This document shows, one piece after another, positions 9,664 to 19,059 of a DNA stretch of 64,000 nt (positions are counted from its first letter, which is position 1; every line of letters begins with the position of its first letter). Below the pieces are notes generated by a model. It did no database searches and had not been told where the DNA came from. It saw only the letters and a list, made by a program, of their open reading frames with translations. The position numbers were made by a program, and so were the translations under genes. The DNA lies in NCBI RefSeq assembly GCF_003240565.2, contig NZ_CP117256.1, forward strand, positions 770,412 to 834,411, given 5' to 3'. The DNA comes from Rhizobium tumorigenes. GTDB lineage: Bacteria; Pseudomonadota; Alphaproteobacteria; Rhizobiales; Rhizobiaceae.

Positions 9664-9894
9664 ATGAAAAATGCACTTATAGCGATAGTAATATTAGCAG
9701 CCTCCGCGGCTCAAGCCCAAACCGACACGCGCATTGCGCGGCCTGGATGCATTGGGTCAGACTGTGGCATTATCCAAACCAATCGACCAGGCGCTTATCT
9801 CAGGAAAGTGCCCTCCCATGGCTTGAACAGGCTAAACCAGAAAACCGGTCGCTGCTACATTGACAGCCGCCAAAAACGGATTTGCAAACAGTAG
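9664..9894 (+). CDS. small exported hypothetical protein
   Basis: A 76-residue protein with a good signal peptide (MKNALIAIVILAASAAQAQ) and a basic mature part carrying three Cys residues (GCIGSDCGI and GRCYIDSRQKRICKQ has two more). GGAGAGAT precedes ATG 9664. Likely periplasmic and perhaps disulfide-bonded. No family is recognised. Confidence 0.55.
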   Translation: MKNALIAIVILAASAAQAQTDTRIARPGCIGSDCGIIQTNRPGAYLRKVPSHGLNRLNQKTGRCYIDSRQKRICKQ

Positions 9895-10021
9895 GCCCGT
9901 AAACACTCCTCTTGATTGGTGGCTGTTAACGATGTGGATAAACCATTTTGAAAGCATTGACTGGCCAAAGCTTTAATCTCTCGATAGTCACTCGGTAGCT
10001 CATGTGAAGAGGGAAACAACG

Positions 10022-10195
10022 ATGCCGGCTGACACACTACCGTTCAAACACGCGATTGAAACCCGAGCGGTACGCTTCGGTAAATGGGTCTACGTTATTC
10101 GTTTGACTGAAAACCACAGCAGGCCAAGCCGGAAGTTCCCGACACAAGAAGCAGCATTGAGAGAGGCAAAGGAGTTACTTTCCTATATGCGGTAA
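10022..10195 (+). CDS. small basic hypothetical protein
   Basis: 57 residues with the core AVRFGKWVYVIRLTENHSRP and an alanine/glutamate-rich helix AALREAKELLSYMR. The start is ATG 10022, preceded by AGAGGGAAACAAC; a GTG at 10004 is an alternative. Small proteins of this type occur in rhizobia, but no function is known to me. Confidence 0.45.
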   Translation: MPADTLPFKHAIETRAVRFGKWVYVIRLTENHSRPSRKFPTQEAALREAKELLSYMR

Positions 10196-10471
10196 GATCT
10201 CGACTCCCAGTTTGGACCGGCCGCCTGTTGTTACCAAAGCCGGCCGCGTGCCCAAATGTTCGCCGCTGAACTTAATGCTGATCTCTGATGATCCCGACAA
10301 AATCTCCAAGGCTGTGACCGCGATTGGGAGCCAAGTTCTTGGAATAGCCGCACCTGCTGCGGAACTTCGAGATATTAGATGCCTTTTCTCCTAGTATGGG
10401 GTAACGGTCGAGTTCACCTCTCAAGACCGACTCGAGCGAAGTTCGCTCGATACCAGAGCCCCACACTGTCC

Positions 10472-11224
10472 ATGAACTATCGCCGCCTATTTTTATCAGC
10501 TAGTATCGTTGTGGTCGCAGTGCTTACCAGCTCTTACGCGAGCCGCTCGGCATTGGGCCTTGTGATCGACAGCTGTGAGTTCAATCTATCCATGACGGGT
10601 TCGCCATTCCCCTGTTTGAAGATCATCCAGTCTCCGCGTCAGTTGTCAGCCTATGCGATATTGCGAGAGCCGACGCATAAAGAGCGTACCATCCTTACCC
10701 CGCTTGACGCGATCAGTGGCATAGAGGACCCGCGCCTTGTGTCTGCGGATGGGCCGAATTATTTCGATGATGCCTGGAAGGAACGATCAATCGTTCTGGA
10801 TAGCTACCCGCAGAAAAACGATTGGCTGGATGCAGCCCTTGCCATAAACGCCGCAACGAACCGCACCCAGGACCACCTCCATATCCACATAGGATGCGTC
10901 TCTGCGCGCTTTAAGTCCGCCTTGAGCGGCAAGCGAGACGAAATCGACGACCTTTCCTTCCGGAAATTAAAAACCGATACCGCGTGGCGTTCATTCTGGG
11001 TGAAGTTCTACGCAGGTGAAAACCTGACGAGCATCAATCCGTTTCACATCGTTGCGGATGGCGTACCAGGCGCGCGAGAAGATATGCAGGATGTTGCTAT
11101 CGGCATAGTAGGGGCCTCGTCGAGTACTGGTCAACGGGGGTTTTACATTCTGGCTCAGCTCCTCGGGCATACGGGGTTTCCCGGTTCGGCAGAGGACTTG
11201 CTGGATCCGAAGTGCAGCCGGTAA
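10472..11224 (+). CDS. cdh: CDP-diacylglycerol pyrophosphatase
   Basis: A 250-residue membrane-anchored enzyme of the Cdh family (HIT-like fold) that splits CDP-diacylglycerol into phosphatidate and CMP. It opens with a signal anchor (LFLSASIVVVAVLTSSYASR). The catalytic histidine cluster is RTQDHLHIHIGC near residue 135, and IEDPRLVSADGPNYFDDAW is the conserved segment before it. The C-terminal GFYILAQL is also typical. ATG 10472 starts directly before the anchor; a longer frame from 10379 adds 31 residues unlike the family. The gene stands alone. Its tie to envelope phospholipid turnover is family knowledge. Confidence 0.85.
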   Translation: MNYRRLFLSASIVVVAVLTSSYASRSALGLVIDSCEFNLSMTGSPFPCLKIIQSPRQLSAYAILREPTHKERTILTPLDAISGIEDPRLVSADGPNYFDDAWKERSIVLDSYPQKNDWLDAALAINAATNRTQDHLHIHIGCVSARFKSALSGKRDEIDDLSFRKLKTDTAWRSFWVKFYAGENLTSINPFHIVADGVPGAREDMQDVAIGIVGASSSTGQRGFYILAQLLGHTGFPGSAEDLLDPKCSR

Positions 11225-11560
11225 ATTGTATGTCAACCCGCCGCACACAAGCTTCTGAACCACCGCCAAACGGGCAGGTTCACATTATTTCAGCAGCTGG
11301 ATATTGCCTGAACCGAGATCGCCTATCGCCCGGCATCAAGGGAACCCATCAGTCGCCGCGTCACCTCGCCAGGCGTCCGGGCGAGCACTCCCTGAAGCAA
11401 CACAGTTGGTCCGCTGTACCATCCGCACCCGGCAATGAGCCTTCCCGAAGAAGAAATCGAAAAGTAACGGTGCCTTTTGCAATTTGAGGCATCGCTCAGT
11501 CCAACTAGAGCCAATAGATCGACAAATATTGGTCGTGGATTTGTTAAGGAAAGCATCATC
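11225..11560. other. intergenic upstream of the XRE regulator
   Basis: No gene supported on either strand. It probably contains the promoter of the regulator at 11561. Confidence 0.5.
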
Positions 11561-11986
11561 TTGACTGTGAATTCGAAGAAACCAGATCCGGTCGATATTG
11601 AGGTCGGAAGACGCATTAGGCTGCAACGCAGGATCAAGGGTATGAGTCAGTCTGTTCTGGCTGATGGGTTGACCATTACGTTTCAACAAGTGCAGAAATA
11701 TGAGAAGGGATCTAACCGCGTCAGCGCCAGTCGAATGAGTAGTATCGCTCGGCTCCTAGAAGTTCCGGTGACATACTTTTTCGATGGACAGGGGCTGCAG
11801 CGCGATCTTCTCGATGGCGATACACTTTCACCGCTTTACGACGTGGCGCAGTTCGTCTCCACACCTGAAGGCAGCAATCTGAACCGGGCCTTTGCGCGCA
11901 TTCAGTCGCCCGAGATCAGAAAGCGTATCGTTGGTCTTGTCAAAGCGCTGGCGGCGACCTCCGGCACCCCGCATTCCGCATCGTGA
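11561..11986 (+). CDS. XRE-family transcriptional regulator
   Basis: A 141-residue DNA-binding protein. The helix-turn-helix covers about residues 10-65: EVGRRIRLQRRIKGMSQSVL, then LTITFQQVQKYEKGSNRVSA and RMSSIARLLEVPVTYFFDG. The C-terminal half (EIRKRIVGLVKALAA) is a probable dimerisation helix, as in rhizobial PraR/PhrR/SinR-like regulators. I set the start at TTG 11561, where AAGGA lies nine bases upstream; GTG 11567 and TTG 11477 are alternatives. Relatives control stress, quorum-sensing or surface genes. Its targets cannot be read here. Confidence 0.85.
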   Translation: MTVNSKKPDPVDIEVGRRIRLQRRIKGMSQSVLADGLTITFQQVQKYEKGSNRVSASRMSSIARLLEVPVTYFFDGQGLQRDLLDGDTLSPLYDVAQFVSTPEGSNLNRAFARIQSPEIRKRIVGLVKALAATSGTPHSAS

Positions 11987-12699
11987 TGATGAAGTGTTTG
12001 TCAGCTGCGTCATGATTTGGAGGCCCCGCCGCCTATAACAAGGGGCTAACATCCAAAACGGCTGAAGGAACACAAAAAAGGCGTCGACCGTCTCCAAAAG
12101 ATCGAACGCACGCCCTGATGCAACCCAAATCGCCTATTGGTCAGTCTGCTCGGTGAGCCAAAATCTGGCAATAATCCGACCATCAACGATCTACAGGAGC
12201 CGCCGATGCCCTTCTTGTCGGCGCTTTCTTCAGCATGGGCCGATGGAGCGCCAGCGCAGCGCATGTAACTGCGGCTATGCCCTTTAACTTAGGTCCGGTG
12301 ATCGGAACAGATGCGCGCAGCCGAGTCGGCGGTTTTTGCTGGCCAAGAGCATCCGCACCATCCAAGCCGACTGGCTTTTACCCTTTTGGGAGCACCGCAA
12401 AGCATAGATCCGAGGAGGACAATTGTGATTGCCCGCAAACCCGGATCAGACCCAAGCTCCAAGCCACTCGATCACCCACCTGCTGGCTGAGGTCGCCGGC
12501 CGACCGGATTGCCCGGAAAAACCATGATCGGTTTGGATCCGCACGCCCAGGACCGGCAGGATAATTGCCACCATGTTGCTGTTCGATGGCGGCCCGTGCT
12601 CCTCATCGGCTCATGCATGTTGCGCAAAGAAACGGCTTGGGGCGCTCAGACTCTATCCGCAGATATGGATTTAAAGGTGCCGAGCTGTTCTCCGGTGCG
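11987..12699. other. no supported gene
   Basis: Several overlapping frames of 60-200 codons exist on both strands without motifs. Coding-like fragments around 12080-12450 may be an old decayed gene. Nothing can be named. Confidence 0.4.
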
Positions 12700-13905
12700 T
12701 CAGTTAAGTGTCCGGATCGCATCTCGCGTTGTAACGGCGTCGGACGTCGTTCCGGATGCTGTTGACGTGATCGAGTTTGCAATATTCAGGAACTTCAGCA
12801 GTTCGATCGAACCCGCATTGGAAATGTACAGGACATCCTTGTCCTGCATTGCAAATTTCTGCGCGGCGAACAAGCCAGCGGGATCCCTTAGGTTCGCTCG
12901 GAACACCACCGGAACAGTCTCATCACGGAACGATCCGGTGTTAATGTGCATGTCTTGCAAGATCTTCTTATCCACCAAGCGATATAGCAGAACCTGGCCT
13001 GGGTTGGCCTGCGTATCGGAAAGCCCCCCAGCCTTGCCAATACCTTCATTGAGGCTGAGATCCGTATCGTCAAAATCAAAGCGACCGTTAGTCCCCGCCG
13101 CACCAAAAGCCACGAATGTGCGCCGATGACGGTCGGCGAAGATCGTATCGCCGGGTGCGATGTAGATGTTTTCGATCGGATTTTTGAGGAGCGTTTCGTA
13201 GGCCACAGTCGCCGTTTTGCCGCGCCTTTGAAGGGTGATATTGGTTTCCATGCCAGGCGTCGCAAGGCCACCTGCCTCGGACAGCGCGTCAAGAATCCGA
13301 TCACCGGCGGGACTAACTTCAATTTTCTTCGGATTGTTGACGTCGCCGAGCACGGCAACCTGACTGGACACCGAGCTCACAGTAGAGATTACCACTTGCG
13401 GCTCGATCGCTCGGCTCGCCAGCTTGTCTTCTACGTTGCGTTCGACTTCTTCCTTCGATTTTCCTGCAGCCACGATGCGTCCGGCGTAGGGCACGCTGAT
13501 CGTCCCGCCGCGATCGATGGTCTGATTTGGCAGTGTTACAAAGTTGCCCGCGCGGCTACCCGCGTCGGCAGGAATGAAAAGGCCGCCCGACTGGGATTCA
13601 AAGATGGAGACTTGGACTACATCGCCGTAGCCGAGTGGAACATCTGGAGCTCCACCGCGGCCGCCGCCAAAACTTTGCTTCAGTGAGGCGATGGACTTCT
13701 GCTCGAAAAATCCCAACGTATTCTGGTTCAGATCGATCAATGCGTAGTCGATGCCGACCTTACGGTCAGGAGATGAAACTTTTATCGAGGCCTGGGTGTC
13801 TATCAATTTTGCGTCTGGCCCAGAACGGGGCAGATATGTGCAGCTGGATAGCAACAAAATGCTTAAACAGACGAGGCTCGTACGCGAAATAACAATTTTG
13901 CTCAT
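12700..13905 (-). CDS. polysaccharide export lipoprotein (Wza/ExoF type)
   Basis: A 401-residue outer-membrane polysaccharide export protein. A lipoprotein signal ends in LLLSSC (Cys22 as lipidation site). The PES domain runs from LGYGDVVQVSIFESQSGGLF through SVPYAGRIVAAGKSKEEVER, and SLBB-like domains follow, including VLGDVNNPKKIEVSPAG, AGGLATPGMETNITLQRRGK and APGDTIFADRHRRTFVAFGA. The protein should form the outer-membrane channel that works with the BY-kinase co-polymerases at 22946 and 39235. It stands alone at the left edge of the locus, and the ribosome binding site is weak. KpsD-like function is the nearest alternative. Confidence 0.9.
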   Translation of the reverse strand: MSKIVISRTSLVCLSILLLSSCTYLPRSGPDAKLIDTQASIKVSSPDRKVGIDYALIDLNQNTLGFFEQKSIASLKQSFGGGRGGAPDVPLGYGDVVQVSIFESQSGGLFIPADAGSRAGNFVTLPNQTIDRGGTISVPYAGRIVAAGKSKEEVERNVEDKLASRAIEPQVVISTVSSVSSQVAVLGDVNNPKKIEVSPAGDRILDALSEAGGLATPGMETNITLQRRGKTATVAYETLLKNPIENIYIAPGDTIFADRHRRTFVAFGAAGTNGRFDFDDTDLSLNEGIGKAGGLSDTQANPGQVLLYRLVDKKILQDMHINTGSFRDETVPVVFRANLRDPAGLFAAQKFAMQDKDVLYISNAGSIELLKFLNIANSITSTASGTTSDAVTTRDAIRTLN

Positions 13906-15309
13906 CTCAAACCCAGTCGCTTCTGCACCAAAGGATAATCACTGCCTCTACGTCAGAAGCTTGAGACCAGTAGCACGCCTGATGTAAATATCTAGTATCA
14001 GTAACATCACGGCCAGCATTGTATCTACCGTTAATGTTAACGTCATTTGCGCGATCCACCACTGCAATGTCAATCGCAAGAAACGTCGATCGGACAGGAA
14101 ATAGTCTGAATCGACCGTAGATTTACAAAACGTTGTGGCAAGAGAGGCACAGCAGACTTGCAGATGAACGCAGGGGCTGTCGCTAGACTCTCTTTCAATC
14201 GCCAGCAGACCGGCTATGCTATGCGCCGTGGCCAAGCGGGAGCCGCTTGGGACGTCTCAGATCGCCAGGCTTGAATGGTAAAGGAATTCACGCAACAGCG
14301 CGACACACGCGGATCTTAACGTAAGCTATCTATTCGCACCTGCGAGATGGACCGCCCCTGAGTGAGATCAGACCGGTCGCTGCTGTGGCGTTTTTAGGGA
14401 TAGCTCCACCAAGCCAGCGTTCCAGGAGACTGGAACAGGATCAGAGATTTTTCTGCCTTCTCTGGCAACGGCAACTGGAGCGCTACCTATAGTCGACAGC
14501 CAGCGCCCGGGCACTTGCGCCAGTAGATCTGGACTCAGCGACCAGCCACCTGCCCTTTCCACGAATGGCCCGCCCGATATCCGCCCCTATGGCGGCGGGA
14601 CAGCCTTTGACCAAGGCATGCGACGGCTTAAGACGCAGCAGGTCGGAATTGGGCCACCGGCAGGGCGCCTTCTCTCCTCATGCCTTCGTCGTTGTCGATT
14701 GCGTGGTCCATCCCCGGTGTGCCGCATCGATTGCCTTCTACCCGCTTCGACCATAACTGGTCAGGCCGGTGGGATAGACAGAAGATCACTTCCAGCGCCC
14801 TGATCGGCTGAGAATTCTTCTGACCTTTTCTCAGTGGAGAGCAGCAGGGATGTTTCTTGTATCACATTACATGAAAGACGCATCGCGATAGGCAACGCGT
14901 CGGACAACGGCCGCTGTTTTCTTGAAGGCCAAGGTTCACAGGCTGTCATTCGACTCTATGGGGAATAGGAGGATCGATTGTCCCCACAAAGGTCCTGCCG
15001 GCGTCGCTAAAACCGCCTTTGTCCAGATTGCGTGGCGCGGCAGTTCGAGCGAGGGGGCAGGCGCGCCTTTCCTGCGCAGATTTCGGTGAGAATCACGCGC
15101 GTGACCTCCGCCGAGGGGTGGCTAACTCGAAGTCTGCGTATCCAAGCGCATGAGGGGATTTGGCAAATCGTCCTATAGTCTTACAGTTCCAGGCATGGGA
15201 AATGAATTTTGTTTGATTATGGGTCAGATCGCAGAGCCCATTTACAAGTTGTTAGCTGAGTCTGGCGCCTTATCGAGACACATTTTTCAAGCTGAAATAG
15301 CCTTGTGCC
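13906..15309. other. 1.4 kb without a supported gene
   Basis: The first 100 bases serve as the upstream region of the export lipoprotein gene. A 95-codon minus-strand frame (13948-14235) has one hydrophobic stretch but no start signal. Frames near 14370-14800 show no family features. Probably eroded sequence. Confidence 0.45.
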
Positions 15310-15450
15310 ATGACGAATCGATTAAAATATTTGATCATCGCGATCCTGATTTCCCTGGTGATGTGGATCGGGATAGTCGAGTTTGGCCTATGGATCGCCA
15401 ACGATCCTCCGCCGTCTGGCGTCATCACTGGGACCAATCCGCCGCCTTGA
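15310..15450 (+). CDS. single-pass membrane microprotein A
   Basis: A 46-residue protein. MTNRLKYLIIAILISLVMWI is a basic N-terminus running into a membrane helix, then IVEFGLWIAND and a proline-rich tail ending TNPPP. Its first 19 residues match those of the convergent microprotein at 15476-15625 at most positions (M-[ST]-[NT]-R-[LI]-K-Y-x2-I-A-x3-S-[LI]-x2-W). The shared pattern, not length, supports it as a real gene. The product is probably an inner-membrane peptide with a periplasmic tail. Function unknown. Confidence 0.5.
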   Translation: MTNRLKYLIIAILISLVMWIGIVEFGLWIANDPPPSGVITGTNPPP

Positions 15451-15475
15451 AATAAGGGATCAGCCGCCCTTGCCG

Positions 15476-15625
15476 TCAACGGCTGTCCGAAACGGCGGCC
15501 GTGGTGTTCATATCGATGCCATCGTTGGATTTTCCGCTGATCCAAACGACCCCCGAAATCAGGCTGCTCCAGAGGCCGATAGAAACCACGAAGGCAATGA
15601 AAATGTACTTTATTCGCGTTGACAT
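15476..15625 (-). CDS. single-pass membrane microprotein B
   Basis: A 49-residue protein: MSTRIKYIFIAFVVSIGLWS, then a second hydrophobic run LISGVVWISG and a polar tail ending AAVSDSR. It is the paralogue of microprotein A and points towards it, with 25 bases between the two stop codons. No partner gene is nearby. Function unknown; candidates are regulators of a membrane complex or a hydrophobic toxin-like peptide, which the sequence cannot decide. Confidence 0.5.
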   Translation of the reverse strand: MSTRIKYIFIAFVVSIGLWSSLISGVVWISGKSNDGIDMNTTAAVSDSR

Positions 15626-16485
15626 CGGTTACACCAATTTTGTGTTTGGCCGAGTAAAACGCCACCGCGTTAATTTTCGATTAGCCGGATGAATAGAATG
15701 GCGTGGTTCTACTCATGATATGCTTGGAAATCCGAACGTGGTAAACGCTTTATATATTACCTCGCTGCGCTATCGGGGTGGATATTGATGTTGCGAACCG
15801 TCAATCTGACCGCGATCTCCAGATCAAAACAGAATGGTTACTATAGCTTTCCTTTACTGAATTTGGAATTGCCGAGAACTTACCAGAGGCTTTGAGTGAA
15901 TTGGTGTGTGATCAATACATCATGGTGCTGATCCTCCATACCGCTGCCGACTTAAGATCAGGCAATCCGCGCAACAGAATTGTCTCGTCGGAGACCATCT
16001 GATTGATCGCGAGGATCGACAGCGCCAGACATCGCAATTGCCGATGTCCCTGACGCGAAGATCGGCCTTGCCCGGTTCCTTGACGCGCGAGTCGCATCGG
16101 TGCTTAAAAGCCGCTCAACTCTTTTAAAATCACCACAACGAAAGATGCAGGGCAGAGCCGATCCTATCCGTAGGCCGTCCCTTGGTGCATTATCAGCTGG
16201 AACTCCTCGCCTTGGCAGCGCTTTCGTTGCCAGGTAACGGACAGTTTGGGAGGAGGAAGGTTCATCTCATGCTGAAAAGGCATGTCGCATTCCACTCCAA
16301 TTTCCCGTGCGTATCTGGCGACACTCCTGTAGCCCCTCCGCCAATCACCGCTGATGTCGCTGACCCTCGATCGTCAGCTCATATGTCCTAATTTTGGACA
16401 TCGATAAAATTTTAGCATTTCGGCGCACGGAATCTCTACTTGATGACCTTTACAACGGTGTCATCGCCAAAGGGAGATCACCGAG
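15626..16485. other. no supported gene
   Basis: AT-rich 15700-15900 may hold the promoter of microprotein B. Frames at 15912-16097 (minus) and 16182-16391 (plus) show no motif. GGGAGATC close to 16480 serves the next gene. Confidence 0.45.
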
Positions 16486-17214
16486 ATGCTTTCTGCACTG
16501 TTGAAAACCAAAGTTGCATCATGCTTCGCCGCGCCGCTCGGTATTTTCCTTTCGGTCTTGACGATGCCGGCCGTTTCGCATGCCGCCGGCCCCGCAGGCC
16601 AAGCGAAGGGGATCGGAGCTGCCGTCACTCACATCTTGGAGGGTGGCCGTACCTTAGCACCGTTCGCGAGCGTCGTGTTCTGTCTTCAGCAACCCGATCA
16701 GTGCAGAGACACTGGCGGCGCAGATGTTGTGATGCTGGACGACGCACACAGGCGTCAGTTGACCGAAGTCAATTCCTCCGTCAACCGCTCGATCCGCCCA
16801 GTCAACGACCCAGCCGGCACCGATGTGTGGAGCGTTGATGTTGCACAGGGCGACTGCGAAGACTTTGCTCTTACGAAACGCAAGCACTTGTTGGCTTTGG
16901 GATGGTCTTCCCGCGCGCTGAGGATTGCCGTTGCGCGGACATCAGCTGGCGAGGGCCACGCCGTGCTGATTGCCAAGACGTCCGACGGCGATCTTGTGCT
17001 CGATAATCGGACGGGTCGGATCAAGGACTGGCGAGCGACGGATCTTCACTGGATAATGTTTCAATCGGAAAATGGTCCGCAGCAGTGGGTTGGGCTGAAA
17101 ACAGGCCGCCCAACGCCGATGATGGTCTCTAAAACAGTAGAAGCGCCAGCGACCGCAAAAATCATCGTCAAAAGGCTGAGGCACCACCGCAAATCAGTTC
17201 CGAACACGCCATGA
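16486..17214 (+). CDS. BTLCP (LapG-type) transglutaminase-like cysteine proteinase
   Basis: A 242-residue exported protein: a signal peptide ending SVLTMPAVSHAAG, then a bacterial transglutaminase-like cysteine proteinase domain (PF06035 type). The catalytic triad is visible as Cys in VAQGDCEDFALTKRKHLLAL (about Cys124), His in GEGHAVLIAKT (about His158) and Asp in LVLDNRTGRI. A basic tail (IIVKRLRHHRKS) ends the chain. Some family members, such as LapG, cleave large RTX-type surface proteins under cyclic di-GMP control; most rhizobial copies are uncharacterised. No LapD-like partner is present here. Confidence 0.85.
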   Translation: MLSALLKTKVASCFAAPLGIFLSVLTMPAVSHAAGPAGQAKGIGAAVTHILEGGRTLAPFASVVFCLQQPDQCRDTGGADVVMLDDAHRRQLTEVNSSVNRSIRPVNDPAGTDVWSVDVAQGDCEDFALTKRKHLLALGWSSRALRIAVARTSAGEGHAVLIAKTSDGDLVLDNRTGRIKDWRATDLHWIMFQSENGPQQWVGLKTGRPTPMMVSKTVEAPATAKIIVKRLRHHRKSVPNTP

Positions 17215-18179
17215 TCAAGGTGTAGAAAAAGTCCAAGCCCACTCTCTTTGAATAGAATACGGCTTTTGGTCAATACCGCTCTTCTGCTTAGCGTTGACGA
17301 CAATCAATGTTGCAAGGTGAGGCTGTTCAGACCAGTTCGTCTTGCCGACGAGGCCGCCCTATGCAAATCCTTACACAGTCTGTATGCGCGCCATCACATA
17401 ATCGACCAAGCCTGCCCTCGCCGCAGTAGGGAAAGCCTACAACCAGGGTTTGTTGAAGTTTGTTTGGTCCGTGCCGATTTTCGACGTCGCGCTATCCTGG
17501 CAGCAGGCGACGCAGAGGGTCGGGGTTGTCGCTAAGGCATCGATGAAACGACTACAGAGCGGCGGTGGTCGACCCCACTATCAACAATGGCTCTCCTGAC
17601 GCATCTGCCGAATGATCATCTCGTCCGTCGCGGACACAGATCCGCGGCGGCAAAGAAGTCGCCCCTATTCCTTCCAGCCGGCTCGATGCGGCCCACTTCT
17701 GGCTCGTCGCTCTCAATTTCCTGCGCGGGAGATATGGGCGTCGACGAATGGGTGAAGGGTGAAGTCGCGGCCTGATGCCGTACTCATCATGAACGGAACC
17801 GACTCACAGCGACAATGTCATCCTGATACGCCTATTGTGAACGAAGGCATATCGATGGGCCTGAGACCTATGACGGCAGACCGGGCTTACGGCGCTGACG
17901 ATATTCGACGGACCTCAAGGAACATGCCGGCCAGTCTTGGCAGTCCCGCATCCAAAAATGCAACGGTCTCCTATCGGCATCTCATCGGAGTCGACTTACA
18001 CGCCCAGGTATCGACGACGAGACGCTCGCTTGCCAAACTGAACGTTCGGCGGCAAGGATAGGCAGCGCCACATCCTCTTCGGGATTACGAAGAAAGCATT
18101 CCTGCCGCGCTATGCCTCGAGACGAGTCTAAAGTCTTTCCCATTCGATCCGAAAGTCGCCCTGAACTTGCACAGCGGCC
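17215..18179. other. no intact gene; possible transposase scraps
   Basis: The frame 17759-18061 contains GLRPMTADRAYGADDIRR, which resembles the D-x-x-Y segment of IS4/IS5-type transposases, but the match is too short to name. The rest has no supported gene. Confidence 0.3.
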
Positions 18180-18187
18180 TGATTGCC
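18180..18187. repeat. target-site duplication of IS66, left copy
   Basis: TGATTGCC, repeated exactly at 21024-21031 immediately outside the right inverted repeat. Eight bases is the known duplication length for the IS66 family. Confidence 0.9.
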
Positions 18188-18208
18188 GTATCCCTCCGCC
18201 GAAGGCCG
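18188..18208 (+). repeat. IS66 left terminal inverted repeat
   Basis: Begins GTATCCCTCCG; pairs with 21003-21023. Confidence 0.88.
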
Positions 18209-18247
18209 TCTGCCGTGATTTGCTGATTGGCTTTAAGTCCATGCCTT

Positions 18248-18652
18248 ATGTCATGCGCTACAATCATATCACCCATTGAGGTCTTGTCCGCCGATGATCT
18301 TGGTCGCCGGCGGGATTGGTCGGACGAAGAGAAGGTCCGGATCGTCGAGGAGAGCCTGCAGGGTTTTCGGCAGGGTTCAGTGACAGCACGGCGCTATGGA
18401 TTGTCGCGATCGTTGCTGACAGCCTGGCGTCGTCAATATCGGAGCGGGCTTTTGAACGTTTCCGCGTCAACGGGCTTCGTACCGCTTTCGATTTCGCCGC
18501 CGGGGGCATCTTCCGAGATGAACTCACCGCCGCGGTCTGAAGACGACAAGACGATCGAGATCGGCCTGCCGAACGGCCGGCGGCTGACGATCCCGGCCTC
18601 GCTTGATCCGACCATTCTTGCCCGACTGCTACCGATCCTGGATGCGTCATGA
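18248..18652 (+). CDS. tnpA: IS66 TnpA (helix-turn-helix accessory protein)
   Basis: 134 residues. The DNA-binding part RRDWSDEEKVRIVEESLQGF followed by ARRYGLSRSLLTAWRRQYRS is a Tn3/IS3-like helix-turn-helix typical of IS66 orf1. The C-terminal region contains IEIGLPNGRRLTIPASLDPT, also conserved in this product. ATG 18248 is the best start; a TTG seven codons upstream exists. It overlaps tnpB by four bases (ATGA), which suggests translational coupling. The protein is required for IS66 transposition, with an unclear exact role. Confidence 0.9.
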   Translation: MSCATIISPIEVLSADDLGRRRDWSDEEKVRIVEESLQGFRQGSVTARRYGLSRSLLTAWRRQYRSGLLNVSASTGFVPLSISPPGASSEMNSPPRSEDDKTIEIGLPNGRRLTIPASLDPTILARLLPILDAS

Positions 18653-18999
18653 TCGCTTTTCCAGCCGGGGTGAAGGTGTGGATCGCGGGTGGCGTGACGG
18701 ACATGCGTTGCGGCATGAACAGCCTGGCGCTGAAGGTGCAGGAAGGCCTTGGCCGCGATCCTCATGGCGGTGAGGTCTTCTGCTTTCGCGGCCGCAAGGG
18801 TGACCTGATCAAGGTCCTGTGGCACGACGGCGTCGGAATGTCGCTTTATATAAAGCGCCTTGAGGCTGGCAAGTTCATCTGGCCGGTCAGCCATAACGGC
18901 TCTGCCGTGCCAGTGTCGACGGCGCAGTTGGGCTACCTCCTGGAAGGGATCGATTGGCGTAATCCGCGTTGGACGCAACGCCCTTCCAAGGCAGGTTGA
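18649..18999 (+). CDS. tnpB: IS66 TnpB accessory protein
   Basis: 116 residues, the usual length. It shows the family core VKVWIAGGVTDMRCGMNSLA, DPHGGEVFCFRGRKGDLIKV and LWHDGVGMSLYIKRLEAGKF. It starts within the stop codon of tnpA. No catalytic activity is established for the family. Confidence 0.93.
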   Translation: MIAFPAGVKVWIAGGVTDMRCGMNSLALKVQEGLGRDPHGGEVFCFRGRKGDLIKVLWHDGVGMSLYIKRLEAGKFIWPVSHNGSAVPVSTAQLGYLLEGIDWRNPRWTQRPSKAG

Positions 19000-19059
19000 T
19001 CGCCTCTATTTGCGCTGTTTTTGTTGGGCTTTCGGCATTTTTCATGATAGCTTTTGGCC

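Noticed and set aside
17759..18061. Possible IS4/IS5 transposase fragment
   Set aside because: Only one short stretch (TADRAYGADDIRR) is suggestive; not enough to call a mobile element.
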